Assembly (NCBI RefSeq): GCF_031143425.1
Contig: NC_090439.1
Coordinates: 351,162,027 to 351,226,026, forward strand
Reading direction: 5' to 3'
Length of the DNA: 64,000 nt
Origin: Pleurodeles waltl
Taxonomy: Eukaryota; Chordata; Amphibia; Caudata; Salamandridae
The notes under the pieces are model-generated. The model had not been told where the DNA came from and did no database searches. It saw only the letters and a program-made list of their open reading frames with translations. Positions 1-10,671 of the stretch are shown here, piece by piece. The position numbers and the translations under genes are program-made. How positions within the stretch are numbered: the stretch's first letter is position 1; each line of letters starts with the position of its first letter.

Positions 1-599
1 CTGACTCTGCTGCTTGTTGTCCCCTAGTTGCCCTCTGCTCCCCTGTCTGATAGCATTGCTCTGTTTCCATTTGTTATGTAATTTCTAGTCCTTTCACTGT
101 AGTAATTTATATTTGCTCTCTGTTAAACGTCTTTAGTATTGTTAATTTTAGTCCCTCACTGCTTATCAATTTTTTTTCCTGTTCTCAACCTATTAACCTA
201 TAGTCTTTTGCACATTCTCACTCACTGTTATTATTTTCCTTGCATCATTTTTGGTTTTGGAGTCAGCTTGCCTCGCTGCCCACTCCTTTTCCCCGTCCAC
301 TTGCCGCTCCTGCTTTCCACCACCCAGTGCTCCACTCTCCTCCCAGGACCTACTTAATGGAGGCCACAGTGCAGTCACGAAGTGCATGCATGCAGTATGT
401 AGGCAAACACATCTGTGCCTGTCCGTGCCTGGACTGCACTCAGCACCAGGAACCCCTGCCCTCCTACCACTGACAGAAATTCTGCTGCCTATCGGCAGGC
501 CTTCAACCCCAAAAGTTGCAACGACAGCTACTTTCTCTCCTCAATCAAATGTTAGACATTTTACCTTTCAGCACTGTCTCTTCTCCTGCAACTTCAGAC
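1..599. other. T-rich sequence upstream of LINE coding remnant
   Basis: No gene is seen. The stretch is rich in T and CT runs and lies directly upstream of the first recognisable LINE endonuclease residues. It may be the 5' untranslated region of that LINE, but no motif proves this. Confidence 0.3.
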
Positions 600-3235
600 C
601 ACCCACGCACACAAAAAAACAACACTTAATCTACTTAAAAAACCACAATCACTCTCCAAGCATTCGACCAAAATCTGGGACACCATCATCTCCCTAACCC
701 CTGATGTCATTTTTATCACTGAGGCCTGCCTCAACCCCGCCTCCACTCCAGGCATCACCACTGCAACCTCTGATGGCTACAAGATGGTTCACTGGGACTG
801 AACCAACAAACACAGAGGCGGCATCACCATCATCCCAAAAGAAACCACCTGCTGCACCACCACCGAAGACAACACCACGCTGATCATGAAACACCTTAAT
901 TTCTAACTCCAAACCAACGCAGAGCAACTATTAGAGGAACCCTTGCCAATAGACCCCCAAGACCACTCCCGACATCTGCAATATCATCCCTGACATCATA
1001 GCCCCTGTCGCCATTGACTCCAAACATGATATCTTCCTCAGGGACCTCAATTTCCACCTTGACGACTTCAATGACACAAACACTGCCACCCTTCTGGAAA
1101 CATGAGCAACAGAAGCCTCACTGAACTGGTCACCAACCCTACAAACAGCGCAGGTCACACTCTTGACCCTATCTTCACGGCTAATGATAGAATCAAGTAC
1201 AGTCATGTCACTGAGCTCACCTGGATGGACAATGCCATTGTCCACTTCACCATCAGAGGATGCCCAAACACAATCACGAAGCCTCATAGCACCTCCCACC
1301 ACAGCTGGAACAAAGTGACAGAGAGCCAGTGGACTGACACCTTCAATACCACCCACCCTGATCCCACAACCAACCTTTAACATGCCATCAAGAACTTCTC
1401 CACCTGGATCATCAACTGCGCCAACCATGAAGACGAACTGCAAGCATCTAGAAAGGAGATGGCCCACCAGCAAAGACTCCACAGATCAAGCCACCTTCAA
1501 GACAGCCCTCAACAAATACCACCAATGCCTGACAGACATGAAAAGTTGTGGCTCGGTCAAATACATCGAAGCCAGCTCCAATCACAGCAAGAAACTCTTC
1601 AACATCATTAGAGAGTTCTCTGGCTCATCAGCCACCGAAAGCACAATCACTCCTTCCCAGAACTCTGCGACACCCTGCTGCACTTTTTCCACAACCAGAC
1701 ATATACCATCTACAAAAACTTCGAACTACAACCCACCAACCTCTACAACCTCCTCGCTACCACTTATGCCAACTCCAACCACCCACCCACCACATGGGAA
1801 CAGTTCACCATCATGAACTCCTTCCACACAGGAGTTTACACAGACCTCAGTCCCCACCACTTTTTCAACCTCGGGAGCAAGAAAATCAGCATCAAACTCG
1901 CCTCTATTTTCAGCACATTCATCACCATGGCCACCTTCATGAAGAATGGAAGCGCACAGAGGTGATATCCTCCTGAAGGAAACCCTCGTCAACCCCAGCA
2001 AACTCAAGAACTACCACTCCATCTCTCTGCTCCCTTTTCCCGCCAAATTCCTTGAGAAAGCCTTAAACTGCTAACTCACGGAACACCTGAGAGCAACGAA
2101 CTGCTGGACTTCTCCCAGTCCAACTTCCACAACAACCACAGCACTGAAACTGTCCTGATTGCTGCCACTGATGGCATCAGAACCCTCCTCGACCAGGAAG
2201 AAACAGTGGCCCTGATCCTCCTTGACCTCTCAGCAGTGTTCAACACCGTATCCTGGCGCACCATTATTAAGAGACTTCGTTACATGAGGATCCAGGGAGA
2301 CACCATCAAATGGATCACTTTGCGCCTCACAGGAAGAACCCAGAGAATCTGACTATCATAAGTCACCTCAGAACCAATGACCATCTTCTGCATTGTCTCC
2401 CAAGGCTCAACCCTCAGCCACACCCTTTTCAATACTGACACGAAGCCCCTGACCAACATCGTTAGAACCCATGGCCTCAACATCATATCCTACACAGATG
2501 ACACTCAGCGCATCCTCTTGCTTTCAGAAGACCCCTCCACAACTGGGGCATACTTTCACAAGTGCATGACGCACGTTGCCGACTGGATGAGGAACAACTG
2601 CTTAAAACTCAACATAGACAAAACTGAAGTGCTGATTTTCCGAAACAATACCGCCCCTTGGAGCAACTCCAGATGGCCCTCCAAACATGAATGCTTACCC
2701 ATCTCAACAGATCACACCTGCAACCTTGACATCATGCTGGATAGCAAACTCACCATGAAGAGGCAGCTCAATGCAGTCTCTTCTGCCTGCTTCATCACTC
2801 TTCATATGCTCTGGAAGACCTTTAGATGGCTCACCGTCAACACCAGGAAAACCTTCACTCAAACCCTGGTCACCAGCTGCCTGGGACATGGTAACACACT
2901 CCATGCAGGAATCTCCACCCAACCCATGAAGAGACTCCATACACATCACCCCACACCTCAAGAAGCTCTACTGGTTCCCGGTCCACAAGAGACGCCAAGT
3001 CAAAATACTGATACACGCTTACAAAGCCATTCATGACCAAGGACCAGCATATATCAAACACTCCCTAAACTTCCACCAACCTTCCAGACACCTTAGACTT
3101 GCTGCCCTCACTCACATCCCCTGCATTTGCTGAAGCAACAGCAAAGGACACTCTTTCTCCAACTTCGCTGCCAAGTCCTGGAACAACCTTCCCCTTCACA
3201 AACAAAATACAAAATCCCACATGTGACCAAAAAAC
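600..3235 (+). pseudogene. L2/CR1-type LINE ORF2 remnant (endonuclease + reverse transcriptase)
   Basis: Decayed ORF2 of a non-LTR retrotransposon, whose protein would nick target DNA and reverse-transcribe the element RNA. Translating across stops and frame changes gives an apurinic-type endonuclease start near 640 (residues like KHSTKIWD then PDVIFITEACLN), its later GDLNFHLDD-like segment near 1040, and the reverse transcriptase: a LDLSAVFNTVSW fingers/palm motif near 2225, a QGSTLSHTLFN motif near 2400, and SYTDDTQ near 2490 where functional elements have YADD. WMRNNCLKLNIDKTEVL follows near 2590 and a terminal WFPVHKRRQ/SWNNLPLH-type tail near 2970-3200. The gene order and tail are those of the L2/CR1 group. 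Stops and frame shifts are frequent, so it is dead. Frames are + and the antisense ORFs here are shadows. L2 versus CR1 is not settled by eye. Confidence 0.82.
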
Positions 3236-3639
3236 ACCATTCAAATATGTTTCAATTTTTGGATTTATCAAAAATAAATTTATTCAGAAAAAAGACGAAA
3301 AGGATTATTTCATACCTTTCATATACATTTCACATAAAAACACTTTGCAATGTACATGTCAGTTGTATCTACAATAATAACTTTTTACCACCCCAATATC
3401 ACACTCCACTTTCTCATTCATGCACACAACACACATCCTCTCATATCCTCCAATCATTCCCATCCACATGTAGCATACACAATGGGAAAATATCTCAAAT
3501 ATCTGCTGTTGTGGTGTTGTGGACTGGAATCTCTGGGATTTCTTGAAAAGACAGTCAACATGCATTTCAGTGGTTAAGAAGGAATGACAATCCGCCTTCC
3601 TCAGGACCACAAAATAAAAATAATGTAATTAAATGGGCC
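3236..3639. other. Intergenic/intronic sequence, nothing recognised
   Basis: AT-rich sequence between the LINE tail and the first copy of a dispersed repeat. I see no gene, terminal inverted repeat or target duplication in it. Confidence 0.3.
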
Positions 3640-5078
3640 AACATGGGGTAGCCGTGAGGAGCAAAGGAGGTAATGCGTTGGTGTTGATCCCAAGTATTTA
3701 GGTAATGCATCGAATGGAGGCGATGCATCACACAGTCTGCAATGTGATGCTCCCGATCCTCGCAGCAGAGGCAATGCACGGGGTCGACTCCAATGTGGTG
3801 TCCTCGATACTCGTAGCTACGGTGATGAGTCGGTGTTGATGGAGATGCTCTGATTCTAATCAGTGCAACTGCGTTTATGCACAGTCTCTGGCAGTTGCAT
3901 CACTTTATACCCACTTCTAAGGGCCCAGGGCTGGTTTGGCACCACTTAGCAGGGCATTTCTGGCAGCAAGCAAAGTGCAGGTGCTATTGGTGATGATGTG
4001 GAAGAATTTTTTGTCCCTGAGACTTCAGAAGCACATGATGCAAACCAGACAGCCCTTAAAGTCAGTCTGTTTTCAAGTGAGATGTGTCCAGTCCTTCCCC
4101 AGCAGGGCCAAGAGTAGCAGGCAGCAGGACAGCACAGCGGAAAAGCAGTTCTTCCAGAGCAGCTGTCCACAGTGGCAGTCCTTATAGCAGCATGTCAGTC
4201 TTTCCTCCTGGCAGTATTCTTCAGAGGTCATGTAGTGTACTGAGTTGGTAGGGTTAGAGGTCCAGTACTTATACCCATGTATGTATAAGAACGAGAGTAA
4301 AAAAAAACCCTGTTGGATACATTTTGGATACCCCTGTTTTCCTGGACACTGGGGGGAATATTGCTGACATCAGTCTATGAAGAGCTGCCACCTTGTAGGT
4401 GATATGGGTAAAGGGTGGGGCTAAAGGCTCTGTTGTACAAGGTGAAGGGGAGCCCATAGGTGAGCCCTAGCCTTTTGTATTTCTCTTAGTACAGTTTTAC
4501 TTTGACTCATGAAAGCTAGGTGCATAAAGCTTGCATCTCTTTGTGTCTTTGTTATGAGTGCTATAGGTTGAAAAAAGTAGTGTCTAAAAAGTAGACTGAA
4601 GAGGACACTGGAAAAAATAACCACCCTAAACAGGTTATGAATGTGGATACATATCTCCTGTCTGCTATTTCTGTATAAAAATGGCACCTCACTGACCTAT
4701 ATGTTGTTACAGTTTCAAATTATCTATAACCAAGGAAAGGAGTTCATGGCAGGTTACTTGGGGGACTGCTGTGCAACCTGAGCTGTGTCAGCCTAACAGC
4801 TAGGTTCCCAGAGGTGAGGGATATCACCTGAGTCTTAACCTTGCTGGAAGAGCAGTATACCTGACCTGACACACCTAGAAGCCTACATACTGAAAGACGG
4901 AAGGAACAGGAGAAGTAAGGTACAGGGTTACCCCACGCTGATGAGGCTTCGAGCAGAAAAGAACAATGAGACAGACTGTGTACCCTAATGTCAGCAAGTA
5001 ACAGTCTTTCCAGCAGCAATTACATGCAAGAACCATAACAACTCAACCTGAAGAGTGTTGAAGCCTAGTAAGGGCTGT
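3640..5078 (+). repeat. Dispersed long repeat, copy A (colinear with 5640-7900)
   Basis: The segment is colinear with the interior of the element at 5079-9029. Shared landmarks in the same order are repeated GATGCGTTG-like blocks (3670-3860 versus 5640-5800), AAGGGCCCAGG followed by CACCACTT.GCAGGGCA (3918-3955 versus 5920-5960), CCTGAGACTTC (4015 versus 6010), and a CTTATACCC block (4268 versus 7191). Copy A lacks the MITE present in the other copy. No coding potential is seen. The family is not identified; it could be an LTR or a large non-autonomous DNA element. Confidence 0.55.
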
Positions 5079-8000
5079 TGTTACAAATGGGGTTTTTGGT
5101 TGGCAGTCAGGTTACCCCCTGTCCAAGGAAGGACCCTACTCTAGTCAAGGCAAAAGAGAAACACACTTAGTCAACCCCGGCTCATCCCCTTGGCACAAGT
5201 AGGCAGGCTTAACTTCAGAATCAAATGTGTAAAGTATTTGTACCAACACACACAGTAATACAGTGAAAACACTACAAAATGGACACCACACCGTTTTAGA
5301 AAAATAGGTAATATTTATCTAAATCAAACAAGATCAAAACAACAAAAATCCAACTTACACAAATTAAAATATGAATTTTCAAAAGAATAAGAGTCTTACT
5401 CCATACAAAACAATGCAAAATTTTGATTTCGCACAAAGTACCTGGTTAGCGTAAAAAATAAAGCTTCACAGGCGAGGGTGCATAGGAAAAGGCAGCGATG
5501 TGTCAATTCCTTCCTCGCAAGGGAACCGTGTGTTGTTTCTTCTCCGGTCGAGTCGAAGATGAGTCTTTTTTCTCCCTCGCAAGAGAGCGGTGCATCGATT
5601 TCCAGGCGGGGCACCTCGAATCCGCGCAGAGTCCGGTTGTCTTTGACTCCCAGGGATGATGCGTGGAAAATCCGGTCACACGGTGTTAGAAAACTGCACT
5701 GCATGGGGTTTGCGTCGTTATCAGCAGCCGCAAGCGGGTGTTGTGCATTGCTTCTCCAGCCGTGATGCGTTGATCTCCCAGCCGCGATGCAGGTGGAGCA
5801 TTGATTTTAGCTGAGAAGCCGGCGGCCGACGTTTATCAGCCGCGTTGCAGATGGTGTGTCGAAAATTCCCCTGCACAGAGTTCTGTGTGTCAGCTTTTGT
5901 TCTAGCAACTTCACCTTTCAAGGGCCCAGGTACTGAAGAGGACACCACTTGGCAGGGCAGGAGTCTAAGCAGAGAGTCCAGGTGCTGACAGAGGAAACCT
6001 TTGATGACCCTGAGACTTCAAAACAGGAGGCAAGCTCAGTTCAGCCCTTGGAGATTCTTTACAAGCAGGAATATACCACAAAGTCAGGATTTTGTTCCCT
6101 TTCATAGGCAGAAGCAGGGACTGCAGGATAGCCCAACAAAGCACAATGACAGGCAGGGGCAGCCCTCCTCCTCAGCTCTTCAGCTCTTCTCCTTGGTAGA
6201 GGTTCCTCTAGGTTCCTGAAGTGATCTTAAGAAATCTAGGCCCGTATTTATACTTTTTGACACTAAACTGCGCTAACGCAGTTTAGCGTCAAAAAATTTT
6301 GCGCCGTCTAACGCCATTCCGAAGCGCCATGCGGGCGCCGTATTTATGGAATGGCGTTAGCCGGCGCAAGCAGACCGGCGCTGCCTGGTGTGCGTGGAAA
6401 AAAACCACGTAGACCAGGCAGCGCCGGCGTAGGGGGAAAATGGCGCTAGGGCGTCTTAAAATGGCGCAAGTCGGCTTGACGCTAAAAAATCGTCTTAACC
6501 CGATTAGCGCCATTTTTTCGACGCCCAGACGCCATTTAAATAACTCCTGTCTTAGTAAAGACAGGAGTCATGCCCCCTTGCCCAATGGCCATGCCCAGGG
6601 GACTTCTGTCCCCTGGGCATGGTCATTGGGCATAGTGGCATGTAGGGGGGCACAAATAAGGCCCCCCTATGCCACCCAAAAAAAATTGAAAAAAAACAAA
6701 AATTATACTTACGTGAACTTACCTGAATGTCCCTGGGGTGGGTCCCTCCATCCTTGGGTGTCCTCCTGGGGTGGGCAGGGGTGGCAGGGGGGGTCCCTGG
6801 GGGCAGGGGAGGGCACCTGTGGGCTCATTTTGAGCCCACAGGCCCCTTAACGCCTACCCTGACCCAGGCGTTAAAATGTGGCGCAAATGCGGGGTTTTTT
6901 GACCCGCCACCTCCCGGGCGTGATTTTTGCCCGGGAGTATAAATACGACGCATTTGCGTCGCCGTCATTTTTTTAGACGGGAACGCCTTCCTTGCATCTC
7001 ATTAACGCAAGGAAGGCGTTCACGCTAAAAAATGACGCTCTTTGCCAATACTTTGGCGCTAGACGCGTCTAACGCCAAAGTATAAATATGGCGTTAGTTT
7101 TGCGCCGAATTTGCGTCGAAAAAAACGACGCTAATTCGGCGCAAACGGAGTATAAATACGGGCCCTAAAGTCTATGGTTTTGGGTCTACTACTTATACCC
7201 CTTTCTGCCTTTGAAGTAGACAACCTTCAAAGAAAAGTCTCTATTGTTTACAGGATCCTGCTTTGCCCAGACCAGGTCCCAGACACACACCAGGGGATTG
7301 GAGACAGCAAGAGGGCAGGCACAGTCCATTCTGGTGTATGTGACCACTCCTCCCTCCACTTTCGCACAGATGGGTCATCAGGATATGCAGGCTACACCCC
7401 AGCTCCCTTTGTCCCCCTGTCTACAGGGGATTCACAAACCGCCCAACTGTCAAAATGACCCAGACAGGGAATCCACAAACAGACAGATTCACTGAATGGT
7501 TTAAGCAAAAAAATGCCTACTTTCTAAAAACTAACAATCTAAAAACAAACTTCACTAAAAGAACTATTTTTAAATTGTGACTTCAGAGACCCAAACTCCA
7601 TATGTCTATCTGCTCTCAAAGGGAATCTGCACTTTAATAATATTTAAAGGCAGACCCAATGTTAACCTATGAGAGAAATAGGCGTTGCAACAGTGAAGAC
7701 TGAATTTAACAGTATTTCACTGTTAGGACATCTAACACACATCAGTACATGTCCCACCTTTAACATACACTGCACCCTGCCCAGGGGACTACCTAGGGCC
7801 TACCTTAGGGGTGCCGCACATGTATAAAAAGGGAAGTGGGTACACTTGCCAGGTCGAATAGGCAGTGCAGGACTGCACACAGACACTTCAGTTGCAGGCC
7901 TAAGCCATGTTTACAGGGCTACTAATGTGGGTGACACATCCAGTGCTGCAGGCCCACTAGTAGCATTTCTTTTACAGGCCCTGGGCACCTCTAGTCCACT

Positions 8001-9029
8001 TTACTAGGGACTTACTAGTAAATCAAATATGCAAACCCACAACCAATACAATTTGCAGAGAGAACACATGCACTTTAGCCATGGTTAGTAGTGTTGAAGT
8101 GCCCAGAGTCCTAAAGCCAACAAGAACAGGTCAGAAACACTAGGAGGAAAGAGGCAAAAAGTTTAGGGATGACCCAGCAAAAAGGGCCATTTCCAACAGC
8201 TGTGATCTGAGTCCAGCACAGCCTATATTAAGGAGTACTGCCCAGAATAAGCATGGCCTGTTCTCACCCTTAGTGCCCAGAAAAAACACAGTATGTACTC
8301 AACTGTAGCGCTCAAAAAAAGCACAGTCTGTACTAAGCCATGTTGTTCACAATAAGTTAGGCAGGTGGGCTGCCTTGTTGCTCAGAAGAAATTGGTTAGT
8401 GCTTGCCACACCACCAGTCAGAGATTGGCCTGTGTGTGGCCACACCGCCAGAAGGAGGTCAGCCTACCCACGATTGCACCAATTCTAGAGCACCTGCACA
8501 CCTGTTTCACATTAGGAATACCCTAAATGAGTATCACTGTGGGATGTTGTTGTCGTTAACACAACCCCTAACTATGGTACTGTTTCAGCAGGCCAAGGCT
8601 GGTCCTGTATCCGACCCGGGCTACATCGCAGTTGCCCTGATTTTTCAGATTTAGCCTGGTCTTGTGCGACTAGATAACAGTGGTTGGCACTTTATGCTTC
8701 TATGAACTACAAATAAAGTTAATTCTTTAAAAATTCATATCTCAACTTCTACTGACTGGCTTTTTATCATTTTGGTCTTGTTCTTTTATAGAAATATAAT
8801 CTATCTTTCTAACCTGATATGGAGTCTTTTGTGGTGTTTTCACTGGGTTACTGTTGCACAAATACTTTACACATTGCCTCTTAAATTAAGCCTTCCTGCT
8901 CTCTGCCAAGCTACCAGAGGGAGAGCACAGGTTAATTTATGATGTGTATCTTACTTACCCTGACTAGGATTGTGGTTCCTGCTTGGAAAGGGTGCATACC
9001 TCTGCCAAGCAGAAACCCAATTTCTAACA
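5079..9029. repeat. Long inverted-arm (fold-back) repeat, about 3.95 kb
   Basis: The element starts TGTTACAAATGGGGTTT and ends AAACCCAATTTCTAACA. The first ~320 bp (5079-5400) match the reverse complement of the last ~320 bp (8708-9029): shared blocks include TTGGCAG near the tip, GTGTAAAGTATTTGT, CAGTGAAAACAC and ATATGAATTTT. The arms are diverged but clearly homologous. I could not find a matching target duplication. A 926-bp MITE sits at 6239-7164. Related arms appear at 54815-55150. Between the arms there are many short ORFs but none with recognisable domains. It could be a non-autonomous fold-back DNA element, or two LTR-like copies in opposite orientation. Confidence 0.6.
6239..7164. 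mobile_element. Harbinger-like MITE, family 1 (926 bp)
   Basis: A palindromic non-autonomous DNA transposon. It begins GGCCCGTATTTATAC and ends with the exact inverse, GTATAAATACGGGCC, and is flanked by a 3-bp direct duplication CTA (6236-6238 and 7165-7167). Further in, sub-terminal repeats such as AACGCAGTTTAGCGTC and GACGCTAA.TCGGCGC repeat in inverted orientation. There is no transposase ORF. The same family occurs at 21479-22397 (919 bp) and 31221-32141 (921 bp). The 3-bp duplication and palindromic ends are typical of the PIF/Harbinger superfamily; the assignment is inferred from these alone. Confidence 0.85.
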
Positions 9030-9498
9030 AAGAGAGTTTCATTGATGACCCTTTTTTAATGCTTTCTTCTTCCTGCTCCCATTTCAGGCTGCAGAGGTGC
9101 TAGCAGCCAGGACAGATGTAGGGAATCTATTTGAGAGCAGTCCAAACCAATCTAACATCAGTTCATTTCATCGTTGAGTCTCTGAGAATCTTGTATCTCT
9201 CCTTAAAGGTGTCTTTCCCAAGCCAGGGCTCCAGCTGCATTTGCATGCTGTCCCCCTTGGGTATTGCTGTCTTAGACCCAAACGCCCTCCTCAGGCTTTT
9301 TCTCTGGTACCAAATCTGCTGGCGCTCACCCAAAAAGCTGTGGGTGGCTCTCCCACTCTGTGCACTCAGAGCATATTCCTATTGCTAGCAGCAGTATGCT
9401 CCTCCAGTCCCACTCAAACATGAGACTCAGCCTTCAAAAACATTAAGGTACTGATTCAAAGTTGCATGTACTGGCAAAGCAGTAAGTTTGAATACAAA
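9030..9498. other. Unassigned intronic sequence
   Basis: This holds a pyrimidine-rich tract ending in an acceptor-like TTTCAG near 9087, but the translation after it does not resemble the GPLD1 residues expected before exon A. I see nothing else. Confidence 0.3.
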
Positions 9499-10004
9499 GG
9501 GGCATATTTACAAGAAAATGGCGCATCAGTCCAGATGTGCAACTTTTCTTGTGTCGACCCTGCCCTACCTAATGACACCATGGCTGAGCCACATTTACAA
9601 TGTGGCACACGACGGCGTTCATTGGGACAATAGCATCAACATTTTTGACTCTATTGTAGCGCTTTGCTGCACTAGCGTCTAAGTTTTTGATGCTAATGCA
9701 GCAAAGCACAAATGGGTGTGTCATTTTAACACCTGCTCTGAGCAGGCGTTAAAAATGATGGAAAAAATGGCTAAGTAAAATTTTGTAAATTTCACTGCAC
9801 CATTTTTTTGGGCCTCTCTGCGTCAGAACACCCCTGCATACATTATGCCCGATTCAGGCATAATGTGGTGCAATCTGTTGTAAAGTGGCGCCATGCAAGC
9901 ATGGTGCCACTTTGTAAATACAGCACAGGTTAAAAGCCTCCTTAGCATAAAAAAATGAAACTATGGCAGCACAAGGTGGAGCTAGGGGCTTGTAAGTATG
10001 CCCC
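9499..10004. mobile_element. Harbinger-like MITE, family 2 (506 bp)
   Basis: Starts GGGGCATATTTACAAG and ends CTTGTAAGTATGCCCC, near-perfect terminal inverted repeats. It is flanked by the 3-bp duplication AAA (9496-9498, 10005-10007). It contains internal palindromes and no ORF of interest. The relative at 17437-17951 shares the ATTTACAAG end motif and the TGGCGCATCA block just inside. It lies about 340 bp upstream of GPLD1 exon A. Confidence 0.8.
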
Positions 10005-10344
10005 AAAATGTATAGCACGAAGAAGTCTCAAATCATCAAATAATATTACAACGTATTATTTGTGTCAGTTCTTTTTATGACTGACATGTTTATACATGCA
10101 TTCAGTTTTAGACGTTCTCCAAGGTACCGAGTGCATCATTGTTACTCATTTCTGCTCTGGTGATGCACCCTAGACATTATAAGGTGGAACCCCGATGAAT
10201 TCTTTGCATCACTTTTATCACGGCCACCATGTTAGTTGTGACTGGGAAACTGATTGCAACCAGCAACAACGTGATTCACATGGGGCATCTTTCGATGTGC
10301 TTTCTTTAAAAATAGATCAATGCTGTCGTGTTTTTCCTCTCTAG
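10005..10344 (+). other. Intron sequence upstream of GPLD1 exon A, with acceptor site
   Basis: Nothing repetitive is recognised here. The last bases form a splice acceptor: a T/C-rich tract followed by CTCTCTAG ending at 10344. Confidence 0.6.
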
Positions 10345-10442
10345 GGCGCTATCATGATGTTTCCGAAGACACTCACTGGGCACCTTTCCTGAACACCAGC
10401 GTCAATTACATCAGATCAAATTATCCACAGCCATGGGGAGAG
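10345..10442 (+). CDS. GPLD1: GPLD1 exon (phospholipase D, zinc-dependent catalytic domain, part 1)
   Basis: This is a 98-bp internal exon of glycosylphosphatidylinositol-specific phospholipase D, the secreted enzyme that cleaves the inositol-phosphate bond of GPI anchors and frees anchored proteins from membranes. The translation RYHDVSEDTHWAPFLNTSV followed by NYIRSNYPQPWGE matches, from memory of the human protein, roughly precursor residues 78-110 in the N-terminal zinc-dependent phospholipase-C-like domain, with conserved HDVSE.THW. The exon begins after CTCTCTAG with two bases completing a Gly codon, so the upstream intron is phase 1, and it ends GAG before the donor GTACGA (phase 0). 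There is no stop inside. Preceding exons (signal peptide and first His) are not found in the window and are probably upstream. High confidence, because exon B is the expected continuation. Confidence 0.93.
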
Positions 10443-10671
10443 GTACGACATGAGGCTGTCAGATGTTACAGTCATTTTACAAGCGCCAATGATTTACTAT
10501 ATTGAAGGGCTTAGCATGCTTCTCTTATGATATAACTCGTACATTACTTTTTTTATAGCAAATGTGTAGTGGAAAGAAGCTGTACACACAGATCATTTAA
10601 ACCCTGGTGGGCTCGCCTGCCGTATTTACAGATTTCTGCCAGGTCAGCAGATTTCTTTCTCTGGAGTGGCT
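10443..10671 (+). other. Intron sequence after exon A
   Basis: Donor GTACGA at 10443, then 229 bp with no recognised repeat before the LTR-like element. It ends with the TGGCT copy of that element's target duplication (10667-10671). Confidence 0.6.

Noticed and set aside
931..1482. 183-codon minus-strand ORF
   Set aside because: Antisense shadow of the L2-type LINE endonuclease region read on the plus strand.
9060..9180. Possible upstream GPLD1 exon after an acceptor-like TTTCAG at 9087
   Set aside because: The following translation does not match the GPLD1 residues that precede exon A, and no good donor was found.
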